A stretch of 64,000 nucleotides of DNA. Source: Chryseobacterium jejuense. Lineage in GTDB: Bacteria; Bacteroidota; Bacteroidia; Flavobacteriales; Weeksellaceae. Made by a program: the position numbers and the translations under genes. Below are positions 9,903 through 18,543 of this stretch, piece after piece. The stretch lies in the NCBI RefSeq assembly GCF_017877355.1, contig NZ_JAGIPR010000003.1, positions 124,001 to 188,000 on the forward strand. Direction: 5' to 3'. How positions within the stretch are numbered: position 1 is the first letter of the stretch; the number at the start of each line of letters is the position of its first letter. The notes under the pieces are model-generated. The model was not told the origin of the DNA and searched no databases. It saw only the letters and a program-made list of their open reading frames with translations.

Positions 9903-9943
9903 ATTTATGTTTTTGTTTATTACTTCGTTGTTTTAAAGTGATG

Positions 9944-9974
9944 CAAAAGTATAATATTTTGTAATACCACGCAA
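9944..9974 (-). promoter_or_regulatory. Promoter of tRNA-Phe copy 1
   Basis: On the minus strand a TTGC -33 element and a TACTTTTG -7 element (the TAnnTTTG form of Bacteroidetes sigma factor) are separated by 20 nt. They sit about 40 nt before the tRNA 5' end. The same pair with the same 20-nt spacing precedes the other two copies. Confidence 0.7.
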
Positions 9975-10235
9975 GTATTTTATTGTATTTTTTTGAATAA
10001 ATCTGCTGTTATAGCTTGTTTTTTTATTCAATGTTCTGTTCATCAGTGTTTTGATATGCTTTACTTTTTTTGTTTTTTTTAGAAAATTATTTTTAATTGT
10101 TTCTTGCAAATGTATTTTTAGGGATGAAACTCCGTAAGGAATTTTCTATTAACCCTGAAAGTAGTATAGTTCTCTGTATTTATAGCTGAATAGCTTTTAT
10201 CGGTGCTGTCTCTGTAAAACGGTATTCCTGGCAGA

Positions 10236-10300
10236 GAAGTTTACCTCATTAACTGAGCTAAGAAGTCAATGTAAGTATTGTATGTACTTTGTTGTTACAG
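10236..10300 (-). pseudogene. Eroded tRNA-Phe remnant
   Basis: The plus-strand stretch 'aactgagctaagaa' (10250-10263) exactly matches the 5' part of tRNA-Phe. The following bases up to 'actttgttgtt' (about 10295) align with the leader found upstream of the intact copies ('acttcgttgtt'). The anticodon and T-arms are no longer recognisable. This looks like a decayed fourth copy of the unit, between copies 1 and 2. Confidence 0.6.
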
Positions 10301-10342
10301 TAGTTATACTATGTAATTAAAGTTGAAAATAGACATAATAAA

Positions 10343-10387
10343 AAAGCCAGTTCTTATTTTATGATAAGTAACTGGCCGTTTTTTTAG
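10343..10387. terminator. Terminator downstream of the DUF3472 gene
   Basis: GCCAGTTCTTAT (10346-10357) pairs imperfectly with ATAAGTAACTGGC (10364-10376). A-runs and T-runs flank it on both sides, so it can act on either strand. It lies 10 bp after the stop of the minus-strand gene at 10397. Confidence 0.75.
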
Positions 10388-10396
10388 GATATAATG

Positions 10397-11746
10397 TTAA
10401 GGGAGAGTGGTGAAATTGATGTTCGGAGCCTGCGTAGGTGCAGTAACAGAAAACTGTGAGCCGGGAGCAACAATTGTATTGAAGAATCCTCCATTTTGCA
10501 AAAAGAAAGTATTGCCATTTGATCCTCCCATAGCATCTATTCTTTGTTTTGCATTATAAGTATTATCTACACTGAAACTTGCTCCCGAAATGGCTGCCCA
10601 GTTCCCAGCCGAAGTTCTTACCCATTGATTTTTGAATTCTGCTTTTCTGCCCTGATATCCATTTTCGGGATTAAAGTTTTCAACGAAACTATAGAAATCT
10701 TTAAGGTAAGTGCTGGTTTGAGGCCGCTTCCAGCTGGCTATCAGTTTCCATGTCGTAGTATCCGGTGATAAAAACCAGGCTGTAAAATCTGTTTTTCCGG
10801 TTCCATCAGGTTCACCTTTTAATAAAAATTTATAGGTCTGTCCTGCACTCCAATTGTATTTATAATAACTTTGTCCACCGGAACCTTCATTGCCGAATTC
10901 TCCAATTGTTACGCCGGAACCAGCTCTGTTCAGAACAATTTTATGATCAGGGGGAATATTATTCGGATCATCTGTTTCAAAAGGGCTCCATACCGAGAAC
11001 AAAATTCTTCTTTCTGTAGCAGAGTTAACCTGCATTCCAAAATAGCCTGCACTAAAGCCATTGACCATAAAATAAGAGCCAATCTTATCTTCTCCTGCAG
11101 GAACTGTTACTTCGTTGTAATAATAACTAACATTATTGGTAGTTGGAATTACATAGTTCAGGTGACAGGAAGGTCCTCTACGCGCCCAATAATAGTAAGA
11201 AGGATCATTACTGTAAACATTAGTTCCTGTAGAGGCTGCTCCACCGAAAGTCACATCAGTTACATCAGCAAAATACCCACCGGTTTTTGAGACGCCCTGA
11301 AGATCAACTTTTACATAACCAGCAGAGGAAACAGTAAAATCTCCAACGGTATAATTCTTATAACCTGATCCCGTTAAAGTAACATTTTTAGATGTACTGC
11401 CTACAGTTACTTTTACAACACTTGTGCCCGAAGGAACAGATGCTTTTAATCCAATGTTTAATGTTCCTGTATTACTCACCCTGAAATAAGTGCTTATAAC
11501 AGTACTTGAGTTTGTCCAGTTACCTAAATTTGAGGAAGTGATAACCTCGCTGGCACCCGAAGGTTTTGCTGTTAAAAAAGAATTTCCGGCAACAGGTACA
11601 TTGAAGGAGGCTGCTTTCTTTAAAGCTGAGGTGTTTTCTTGTGTAGCAACAGTGTCTTCTGCTACCATAGTGGTTTCTGCACATGATTGAAAAACAAGCA
11701 AAGCAGCAATACCCAGAAAAGTATCGACTAATAATTTTATTCTCAT
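10397..11746 (-). CDS. Lipoprotein with DUF5077 and DUF3472 domains
   Basis: 449 residues. A lipoprotein signal ends in LVFQSCAETT (Cys22), so the mature protein is probably anchored in the outer membrane. Residues about 45-170 look like the DUF5077 carbohydrate-binding-like beta domain ('FNVPVAGNSFLTAKPS'). Residues about 180-430 match DUF3472 ('YYYNEVTVPAGEDKIGSYFM', 'GYFGMQVNSATERRILFSVW'), which is found in secreted Bacteroidetes proteins thought to act on glycans; the activity is not established. The gene stands alone with its own terminator, between tRNA-Phe copies 1 and 2 and next to the eroded copy. It has no visible partner genes such as SusC/D or glycosidases. Confidence 0.85.
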   Translation of the reverse strand: MRIKLLVDTFLGIAALLVFQSCAETTMVAEDTVATQENTSALKKAASFNVPVAGNSFLTAKPSGASEVITSSNLGNWTNSSTVISTYFRVSNTGTLNIGLKASVPSGTSVVKVTVGSTSKNVTLTGSGYKNYTVGDFTVSSAGYVKVDLQGVSKTGGYFADVTDVTFGGAASTGTNVYSNDPSYYYWARRGPSCHLNYVIPTTNNVSYYYNEVTVPAGEDKIGSYFMVNGFSAGYFGMQVNSATERRILFSVWSPFETDDPNNIPPDHKIVLNRAGSGVTIGEFGNEGSGGQSYYKYNWSAGQTYKFLLKGEPDGTGKTDFTAWFLSPDTTTWKLIASWKRPQTSTYLKDFYSFVENFNPENGYQGRKAEFKNQWVRTSAGNWAAISGASFSVDNTYNAKQRIDAMGGSNGNTFFLQNGGFFNTIVAPGSQFSVTAPTQAPNINFTTLP

Positions 11747-11942
11747 AATAGTATTTGTATTTTGGTTTTACTATACTAAATTAAGTTTTACCTCTCAAAT
11801 AATCAAATTAATTCCCATTATTTTGATTAATTTTTTTTTATTTTTTTTGAATAAATAGCTAGAAAGGTATTATACTTTAATATCCGTTTTTTAATATTTC
11901 TGGAAGGAGCTTATTATGAGAAAAAGGTTGTGTGTAAAAAAC

Positions 11943-11971
11943 AAAAAACCTCTAAAATAAATCAGAGGCTT
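11943..11971 (-). terminator. Terminator of tRNA-Phe copy 2
   Basis: Minus-strand read: GCCTCTGATTTATTTTAGAGG followed by a T-run. The stem is less perfect than at copies 1 and 3 but recognisably the same element. Confidence 0.75.
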
Positions 11972-11976
11972 TCAAG

Positions 11977-12049
11977 TGGTTTCTCCAGGAATCGAACCAG
12001 GGACACATGGATTTTCAATCCATTGCTCTACCAACTGAGCTAAGAAACC
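11977..12049 (-). tRNA. tRNA-Phe (GAA), copy 2
   Basis: 73 nt, body identical to copy 1, anticodon GAA, CCA not encoded, own promoter upstream and terminator downstream. It lies between the DUF3472 gene and the terpene synthase pair. Confidence 0.97.
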
Positions 12050-12088
12050 ATTGTATTGTTGATTTACTTTGTCGTTTTTAAAGCGGTG

Positions 12089-12119
12089 CAAAAGTATACT
12101 ATTTTATAATATGATGCAA
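12089..12119 (-). promoter_or_regulatory. Promoter of tRNA-Phe copy 2
   Basis: Minus strand TTGC and TACTTTTG elements with 20-nt spacing, as at copies 1 and 3. Beyond it, 12120-12384 is AT-rich leader DNA for the terpene synthase genes, where I could not pick a convincing promoter. Confidence 0.7.
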
Positions 12120-12384
12120 GCTTTTGTGTAAGTTTTTTGGATAAAATAAATTTATTGTTATTTTTTAATAGGCTTGTTTTTATTCTAAAATGTTAAAAAC
12201 ATCAATCATTTTAGCATTTAGTGTATTTGTATTTTTTAAAGGATTAATACGTATTTTATTCTGTTTAAATATAGAAATGGGAAAAAAACAATGTTAGATG
12301 TCAATATTGTGTGAAATAAATTAAAATTGTATTTGGATTATTTATATATTAGTAGTCAGTTAGTTAATGCTAAAAACCATAATC

Positions 12385-13398
12385 ATGAATACAGAAAATT
12401 TTAGTACACTTGAACTTCTGTACAAGGAGTTTAGATACCCGTTCCCAACGTTAAAAAATCCCTATGCTGAACAATTGCAGGAAATTACTGAGAATCAATG
12501 GATTGATGGTGAATACCTTTGGCTTTATGAGCAAAATCCTGATCTTCGCAAAAAATACAAGAAAACTAAAACAGCACATATTGCTGCTCAATGGTTTCCT
12601 ACGGCAACCCCTGAAAGATTCAAGCCTATTTGTAGATTAATGCTTTGGACACTTTATAATGATGATCTTTATGAAGAAAGCGAGCCTGAAGATATTGGAT
12701 ATGTACATGAGCAATCAGTAGCTGTATTAAAAGGGGAGATAAGTGGTGAAGACTCAGGAATCCCTTTAGGTAAGATGTTGGCTTCGCTAAGAATGGAATT
12801 GCTGCAGTTTATTCCAGAAGAATCAATTTCCCGTTTCACACAAATGATAAGTAAGTATTTTCTAGGACTAGAAACTGAGTTGAAGTATAAGAAAAATAAA
12901 ACCTATCCCAGTGTGTCAGAGTGCATTGCTCTACGTGAAAACTCAATATGTTTATACCCTTTTCTTCAGCTTACAGAAGTGGAAACAGGTATTACTCTTC
13001 CCCAGGAAATTCATGCCCATCCGGTGATTCAACGTTTGCAGGCACTAGCATGTCATTTGGTAACTTTTTTTAATGAAGTACAATCAGTAATAAAGGATGA
13101 AGCAACAGATAGTATTTATTATAACATTGTAAAAGTGATTCAGAACGAACATCAAATGTCTTTGAAAGAAGCATGTCTTGAAGATTTGCGTCTACATAAT
13201 AAAGATCTTAAAGAATTTTTAGAATTACAAGCTTCCCTTCCTGATTTTGGAATCTGGCAGGAAGCAGTAGTTAATTGGGTGCATTACATGAGTATGGTAC
13301 TTAGCGGATGGAAAAATATTTCCACCAAACTGGATCGATATAATATGATGGAATTTCCCAACGCTGCTGAGCTTCGGGAAAAGCTGAATAAAATATAA
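12385..13398 (+). CDS. Class I terpene synthase 1
   Basis: 337 residues from the ATG at 12385. An ATG at 12367 would add six residues, but only the 12385 start aligns with the N-terminus of the neighbouring paralogue. The metal-binding motifs of bacterial class I terpene cyclases are present: an Asp-rich motif NDDLYEE (D93-D94) and an NSE-type triad N230-EVQ-S234-VIK-D238. A C-terminal Arg-Tyr pair (DRY) normally senses the diphosphate. The length fits a single-domain sesquiterpene or monoterpene cyclase. The product cannot be predicted from sequence alone. The triad ends in Asp followed by Glu rather than the usual Glu, a mild departure. It is followed 56 bp later by a second, divergent synthase; no prenyltransferase or P450 is adjacent. 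Confidence 0.9.
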   Translation: MNTENFSTLELLYKEFRYPFPTLKNPYAEQLQEITENQWIDGEYLWLYEQNPDLRKKYKKTKTAHIAAQWFPTATPERFKPICRLMLWTLYNDDLYEESEPEDIGYVHEQSVAVLKGEISGEDSGIPLGKMLASLRMELLQFIPEESISRFTQMISKYFLGLETELKYKKNKTYPSVSECIALRENSICLYPFLQLTEVETGITLPQEIHAHPVIQRLQALACHLVTFFNEVQSVIKDEATDSIYYNIVKVIQNEHQMSLKEACLEDLRLHNKDLKEFLELQASLPDFGIWQEAVVNWVHYMSMVLSGWKNISTKLDRYNMMEFPNAAELREKLNKI

Positions 13399-13454
13399 AG
13401 AAATAGTAAAGAGAAATAAACTTTTAATCAATATAATACAAGAAATAAAATAGT

Positions 13455-14447
13455 ATGAAACCAGAAGAATATAATTCAAAAGATTATTTGCCACGCGGTC
13501 ATTACCCTTGGCCTGATCTTATTAATCCACATGCCGAACAGATGGGAAAAGATATGGATGGATGGATTGATAACGACTATACTTTCCTGACGGAAAAACA
13601 GCGTGAGATATATAAGAAAATGAGGCTACATATGTGTACAGCACGTATGTGGCCTGACCTAACTTATGAACAGACTATTCCATGCAATAGGTTTATGCTT
13701 CAGTATGTTGCTCTTGATGATCAGGTGGAGAACTCTTCTCTGGAGGAAATCCAACAATTACGGATTCGGTGTGTAGACATTCTTAGAGGTGACCAGCCAA
13801 AACCGGAGGAGAATGCACTCTATCAACATATGGCATTAATAAGAGATGAGTTTCGTGCTTTAATGCCGGATATCTGGGTGGAACGTTTTATTTATTATTT
13901 CTATCAATCCTTCAGATATGGAATTGAATTGGAGTATCCTTATAAAATAGCGCAGCGTCCACCATCTTTTACACTTTTTAAAACAATTCGTGAGTATTCT
14001 GTTCTAATGCGTCCGTATCTGATCTTGGGTGAAATTGAATCAGGTCTTGTTCTTCCAGAACATATTTTTGAACATATTGTCGTTCAGAAAATGATATCTC
14101 ATATGACCTTGGTTGTTGCATGGCAAAATGATATTCACTCCCTGCCGAAAGAAATGGCAAAAGGAACAGAGGTTTTTAACTTGGTCTTTGTTTTGCAGCA
14201 AGAATATAATCTTTCACTAAAAGATGCCTGTGAGCAAGCATTTCGTATACATAATGAAGAATTAACAAAACTACTTGCCTTACATGCTGAGTATCGTGAG
14301 TTTGGGGAGTACCAGGAATATGTTGATCAATTTGTTTATTATGCTGGAGTTGGGCTTCAGGGAGTAAATTCTTTTTATCTGGAAACTGAAAGATATCAAC
14401 ATGGAGGAGTAGGGTTTGCATGGCCGGAAATTAGTGAATCACAATAG
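13455..14447 (+). CDS. Class I terpene synthase 2
   Basis: 330 residues. Asp-rich motif DDQVEN (D88-D89), textbook NSE triad N225-DIH-S229-LPK-E233, and the C-terminal ERY pair, so all parts needed for Mg2+-dependent ionisation of a prenyl diphosphate are present. N-terminal WPD and MWPD motifs match typical bacterial sesquiterpene cyclases. The protein is clearly homologous to the upstream synthase but divergent, so the pair is an old duplication rather than a recent copy and probably makes two different products. Same strand, 56-bp gap, likely one transcript. It ends 75 bp before the terminator of tRNA-Phe copy 3 on the opposite strand. Confidence 0.93.
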   Translation: MKPEEYNSKDYLPRGHYPWPDLINPHAEQMGKDMDGWIDNDYTFLTEKQREIYKKMRLHMCTARMWPDLTYEQTIPCNRFMLQYVALDDQVENSSLEEIQQLRIRCVDILRGDQPKPEENALYQHMALIRDEFRALMPDIWVERFIYYFYQSFRYGIELEYPYKIAQRPPSFTLFKTIREYSVLMRPYLILGEIESGLVLPEHIFEHIVVQKMISHMTLVVAWQNDIHSLPKEMAKGTEVFNLVFVLQQEYNLSLKDACEQAFRIHNEELTKLLALHAEYREFGEYQEYVDQFVYYAGVGLQGVNSFYLETERYQHGGVGFAWPEISESQ

Positions 14448-14522
14448 AATTATGTTGAATAATACACTAAAGTAACTTTTGCGCTTGATCCAATATTGAT
14501 AATTCGAGCGTTTGTGGTTGGA

Positions 14523-14555
14523 AACAAAAAAACCTCTGAAAAATCAGAGGTTTTA
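14523..14555 (-). terminator. Terminator of tRNA-Phe copy 3
   Basis: AACCTCTGA and TCAGAGGTT around a short A/T loop, flanked by an A-run (plus strand) that becomes the U-tract on the minus strand. It also lies 75 bp after the terpene synthase stop and may end that transcript as well. Confidence 0.8.
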
Positions 14556-14558
14556 AAG

Positions 14559-14631
14559 TGGTTTCTCCAGGAATCGAACCAGGGACACATGGATTTTCAA
14601 TCCATTGCTCTACCAACTGAGCTAAGAAACC
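14559..14631 (-). tRNA. tRNA-Phe (GAA), copy 3
   Basis: 73 nt, body identical to copies 1 and 2, anticodon GAA, no encoded CCA. It closes the 4.8-kb region in which tRNA-Phe units alternate with other genes. Confidence 0.97.
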
Positions 14632-14673
14632 ATTATATTTTTGTTTGTCTTACTTCGTTGTTTTAAAGTGTTG

Positions 14674-14704
14674 CAAAAGTAGTAAGTTTTGGTATACAAA
14701 GCAA
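14674..14704 (-). promoter_or_regulatory. Promoter of tRNA-Phe copy 3
   Basis: Minus-strand TTGC, 20-nt spacer, TACTTTTG, as in the other copies. It begins about 36 bp after the acyltransferase gene that ends at 14741 on the same strand. Confidence 0.7.
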
Positions 14705-14740
14705 GTATTCATCGTACTTTTTTTGATTTAAACTAAAAAC

Positions 14741-16582
14741 CTATTGATTATCAGTTGTATTATTTTCTTGCTCTTTTCTGATCTGATCACTCATCTCTTC
14801 CAATACCGGTTTGATCGTACTTTCAGGAAGATCACTGATTCTGATATACATCAATCCGTCAATCGCATCATTAAAGTTTGGATCAACATTGAAAGCAATC
14901 ACTTTAGCGTTTTGCTTGATGTATTTTTTTATCAGAACAGGAAGTCTCAGTTCTGGTTCAAGATCATCAATGATCTTATCCAGTTTATTAAGGTCAGACT
15001 CCATTTCCTCAAAGAAAAGACTTTTATCTCGGTCACGAAGTTTTACCTTATACTCATTTCTCGGAGTGATATACTGAGCTACAGCAGAATCAAAATAATT
15101 GGAACGCATAAACTCGATCATCAGAGATTTGGAGAACTCAGAGAACTTATTGGAGATACTTACTCCTCCCATCAGGAACTTATGATCAGGATTTCTAAGA
15201 CATACATGCACAATACCTCTCCATAAAAGGAAAAGTGGAAGTGGTTTCTGCTGGTATTCCTGGCAGATGTAAGCACGTCCCATTTCGATCACCTTTTTAA
15301 AGAAAGGGTGTATATCCTGTTCAAACTCAAATAAAGAGCTCGTATAAAAGCCTTTGATGCCATATTTTTTCATTACTTCTCTACCCAGTGCCATTCTATA
15401 GGCTCCGGCCAGCTTTTTCTCACCATTATCCCAAAGGAACAGGTGGTGGTAATGCTTATCATACTCATCAAGGTCAAACGGAAGATTACTTCCTTCTCCA
15501 ACCGCACGGAAAGTTAACTCTCGCTGGCGTCCGATTTCCCTCATAATGGAAGGGATTTCCTCGTAAGTCGTAAAGTAGATCTCATAATTTCCGTTGCTGA
15601 ACAACATTTTGTCAGTTCCTCTAAGTTTGTCAACATCTTTTGTAATGTCTTCAATTGGAGTTTCATCAATGATGTTCTGAACAATATTTTCCTCTTTTAG
15701 TAAAGGGAATTTTACATATAGATTTTGAAGATTAATGCTTTGGGCAAGAGATTTTCTTTTTTCATAGTAAGATTTCATCATATAAACCTTACGTTTCAGA
15801 AATTCTCCCAGCTCCTCAATGGTTTCCATCTCATCCATAGCCTTTACAGAGATTGGTTTTCCAATCCTGATTCTGATAGGTTTTTCTCTATCATTCATCA
15901 TTTCTGCAGGAAGCATAAGAGTTTGCAAGCTTGGGTGAAGTTTAGCTACCTGATAAAAAAGGCGGCTGTTCTTTGCATGGAAATACATAGGAACAACAGG
16001 CACTTTAGCCATTCTGATAAGCTTAAGTGCCGTTTTTTCCCATTCTTTATCTAAAATCTCTCCATAAGGATTGTTCTTGTTTGAAACTTCTCCCGCCGGA
16101 AAAATACCTACACAGCCTCCATCCTGTAAATGCTTGAGTGTTTCTCGCATTCCTGAAGAGCTGCTATAAGCTTCTTTTCTGTTCTCAAAAGGATTTACAG
16201 CGATTACGTACGGTTCCATAGGTTTGATCTTTTCCAAAAGGAAATTTCCCATTACCTTAAAATCCGGACGAACCTCTGATAAGATCTTGCACATCAAAAT
16301 TCCGTCAATAGCACCCAGTGGATGATTGGAAACCAGAACAAACGGTCCTGTCTTCGGAATTTTTGCCAGATCCTCTTCAAAAGCTACATAGCTTAGGTTT
16401 CTTTCTCTTACAAATGAGTCGAAAAAGTCTTTGCCTTCCTTATCTTTTAATTTGTCGTATAATTTATTTACTTCATTTATTTTAGCAATGCTCATCACAG
16501 CAGATGCTACCGGGTTCTTTAGAAACCCAATTTTACTTAAGCCGGAAGCTTTGATCAGATCGTTTTTCGAAATTAAACTCAT
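14741..16582 (-). CDS. OlsF-like two-domain acyltransferase (PlsC domain plus OlsB-type GNAT domain)
   Basis: 613 residues. The N-terminal half is a PlsC-like O-acyltransferase with NHPLGAIDG (H87, D93) and GIFPAGEVS near residue 163. The C-terminal half matches the OlsB N-acyltransferase fold (FRAVGEG, EMGRAYICQEYQQKPLPLF). This fusion order is that of OlsF, which in Flavobacterium and Serratia makes ornithine lipids by N-acylation and then O-acylation; in Bacteroidetes the head group may be glycine or another amino acid. Probable role: aminolipid synthesis at the inner membrane. It follows aspartate kinase by 22 bp on the same strand. The domain call is firm, the head-group substrate unknown. 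Confidence 0.85.
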   Translation of the reverse strand: MSLISKNDLIKASGLSKIGFLKNPVASAVMSIAKINEVNKLYDKLKDKEGKDFFDSFVRERNLSYVAFEEDLAKIPKTGPFVLVSNHPLGAIDGILMCKILSEVRPDFKVMGNFLLEKIKPMEPYVIAVNPFENRKEAYSSSSGMRETLKHLQDGGCVGIFPAGEVSNKNNPYGEILDKEWEKTALKLIRMAKVPVVPMYFHAKNSRLFYQVAKLHPSLQTLMLPAEMMNDREKPIRIRIGKPISVKAMDEMETIEELGEFLKRKVYMMKSYYEKRKSLAQSINLQNLYVKFPLLKEENIVQNIIDETPIEDITKDVDKLRGTDKMLFSNGNYEIYFTTYEEIPSIMREIGRQRELTFRAVGEGSNLPFDLDEYDKHYHHLFLWDNGEKKLAGAYRMALGREVMKKYGIKGFYTSSLFEFEQDIHPFFKKVIEMGRAYICQEYQQKPLPLFLLWRGIVHVCLRNPDHKFLMGGVSISNKFSEFSKSLMIEFMRSNYFDSAVAQYITPRNEYKVKLRDRDKSLFFEEMESDLNKLDKIIDDLEPELRLPVLIKKYIKQNAKVIAFNVDPNFNDAIDGLMYIRISDLPESTIKPVLEEMSDQIRKEQENNTTDNQ

Positions 16583-16604
16583 GTGTGTTTAGTCGCAATT
16601 AATA

Positions 16605-17843
16605 TTATTGTGTTACCATTTGAAGAGTATTCTTGGAAATTTGTTCCAATAATACATTTTTTTCATGGTAAAATCTATCAATGTGATCCATCTTCGCATT
16701 TCTTACTGTGAATAAAGATACATTTTTAATTGCTTCGGTTTTAAAAATTTTTTGAAGCTCTTCGTTAAGCTCTTCAAGGTGATTAAATTTATCCTCCAGA
16801 CATAAAGCCAATGAAATGGCAGAATTCTGCATCAGGGAAACTTTGATCTTATACTTGGATAAATATCCGAATATCAGACTCATATGGTCTTCTGCAATGA
16901 AAGAGAAGTCTCTTGTAGAGATCTTTAAAAGATCCTGGTTTTCTTTAAGAATATAAGATTCCTCCTGCTGATTCTTGTCTGAAGCCCCTACTTTAGTTCC
17001 TGCTTTGGTAGGATCTACAAAGGATTTTACATAAAAAGGAATGTTTTTTTGCTGCAGCGGTTGTAATGTCTTTGGGTGAATTACGCTTGCCCCATAATAA
17101 GCCATTTCAATAGCCTCTTCATAAGAGATGTTGGAAAGCAGAGATACATCATTGAATTTTCTAGGATCTCCAGTCATTACACCTGGTACGTCCTTCCAGA
17201 TCGTCATCGCTTCAGCTTTTAAACAGTATGCAAAAATCGCAGCAGAGTAGTCAGAACCTTCTCTTCCTAATGTTACGGTAAAGTTATTGTCATCAGAACC
17301 AATGAAACCTTGTGTTACATAGCAGATTTCAGGATTTAAATTGGAAATAAACTCTTCAGTTTTTACCCAATCTACAGTACCTTCTCTGTAGGAATTATCA
17401 GTTTTAATATAATCTCTGGCATCCAGCCACTGATTAGTAAATTGGATCTCATTCAGATATTCACTTAGGATTTTGGTAGAAATCATTTCTCCGCAGCTTA
17501 CCACCTGGTCATATACGAAGTTGTAATTAGGAGACTTATTTCTTCTTAAGAAAGAATCAATATCGTCAAAAAAGAGATTGATTTCAGCAAAAACCGCATG
17601 ATTTTCAGGAAAAAGACCCTCCGCAATCTCAATGTGTTTTCGTTTTATCTTTTCAATCTCAGTTTGATAGTTATCCTTCTTGAAATAAAGTTCTACAACT
17701 TTTTCCAACTCATTGGTCGTCTTGCCCATTGCTGAAATTACCAGCAAACACTTGGCAAATCCTTGGCTTTTTAGAACCATGGACACATTTTTCACACTGT
17801 CGGCGTCTTTCACAGACGCGCCACCAAACTTGAAAATTTTCAT
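16605..17843 (-). CDS. Aspartate kinase
   Basis: 412 residues. Starts MKIFKFGGASVKD, the N-terminal KFGG motif of amino-acid kinases; VISAMGKTTNE and TLGREGSDYSAAIFA complete the ATP and aspartate sites. A C-terminal regulatory (ACT-type) region of about 130 residues follows. It is monofunctional, with no homoserine dehydrogenase fused. It makes aspartyl phosphate for lysine, threonine and methionine synthesis. First gene of a two-gene minus-strand run with the aminolipid acyltransferase; that pairing has no obvious metabolic logic. No leader-peptide attenuator is visible upstream. Confidence 0.95.
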   Translation of the reverse strand: MKIFKFGGASVKDADSVKNVSMVLKSQGFAKCLLVISAMGKTTNELEKVVELYFKKDNYQTEIEKIKRKHIEIAEGLFPENHAVFAEINLFFDDIDSFLRRNKSPNYNFVYDQVVSCGEMISTKILSEYLNEIQFTNQWLDARDYIKTDNSYREGTVDWVKTEEFISNLNPEICYVTQGFIGSDDNNFTVTLGREGSDYSAAIFAYCLKAEAMTIWKDVPGVMTGDPRKFNDVSLLSNISYEEAIEMAYYGASVIHPKTLQPLQQKNIPFYVKSFVDPTKAGTKVGASDKNQQEESYILKENQDLLKISTRDFSFIAEDHMSLIFGYLSKYKIKVSLMQNSAISLALCLEDKFNHLEELNEELQKIFKTEAIKNVSLFTVRNAKMDHIDRFYHEKNVLLEQISKNTLQMVTQ

Positions 17844-18157
17844 TAAATTGTTAAAAATAAAATTGTTAGATAAAAATTACATGAGTTTTTTACGGACGTC
17901 AAAATTATAAATTTACAACGAGATATGAAATAGGCTGATGAAACCAGAGAATTAAGATTTCCTTAAAATACTCTTGAATAAAATATATGACAACGTTTGA
18001 ATGCAGGAATAGAGGGAATTAGGATATACAGGGAGTCTTATTTATCCCATACTTTTATTTGATAATTATTTTTTTAATACCGGAGTGAGAAGTTGTAACT
18101 GGCAGTATTGAGAATTCAATAGAAATGGACTGCCTCAAAAGTCAGAAAAATAGACTT
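17844..18157. other. AT-rich intergenic DNA
   Basis: No gene seen. AAAGTC and GACTTT (about 18138-18158) form a short hairpin after 'GGACTGCCTCAAAAGTC', which faintly resembles the ends of some insertion sequences, but no transposase remains. It leads into the palindromic repeat at 18158. Confidence 0.4.
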
Positions 18158-18264
18158 TGTCATTTCTGAGAGAAACAAAGAATCTCTAATATCAAACGAT
18201 TAAGACTCTTCACTACATTGCTGAACTACGTTCGCAGACTTGTATGTCTGTGTTCAGAATGGCA
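18158..18264. repeat. Nuclease-free copy of the palindromic element found at 38213-38604
   Basis: The left arm TGTCATTTCTGAGAGAAAC... to GAATCTC (18158-18186) matches the 39-bp end at 38213. The right arm, starting AGACTCTTCACTAC (18203) and ending GTTCAGAATGGCA (18264), is its inverted partner, with an internal nested hairpin (CTGAAC/GTTCAG outside CAGAC/GTCTG). The two arms face each other across 16 bp with no gene between, like a non-autonomous derivative. The rest of the gap to fbp (18265-18543) shows no gene. Confidence 0.6.
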
Positions 18265-18543
18265 CTTTGAAGCAGTTAAAAACTAAAGGGCGGGTTAGAA
18301 ATAAGTACAATATAATAGGTTCCTTTTTTCATTTTCCATTTGTGCTTTCCACTAAAATAAAGAATCTGAATTTTTCATTGCTCTGGGATAACGAAATGGG
18401 AAGGATAATCATAGGCTGATATCTAATATTATGTTTTGTTTAATATGTACCGTGTTGATATACAGGTTGTAATCTCTTTTGTAATTAAATTTTCTTAATG
18501 CAATAAATTTTCCGAAATTTGGGGAAAACGTAAAAAGAAAAAT

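Noticed and set aside
12367..12384. ATG at 12367 as the terpene synthase 1 start
   Set aside because: Only the ATG at 12385 aligns with the N-terminus of the paralogue; the six extra residues have no counterpart.
18127..18143. Insertion-sequence end (GGACTGCCTCAAAAGTC)
   Set aside because: Resembles some IS termini but there is no transposase, partner end or target duplication.
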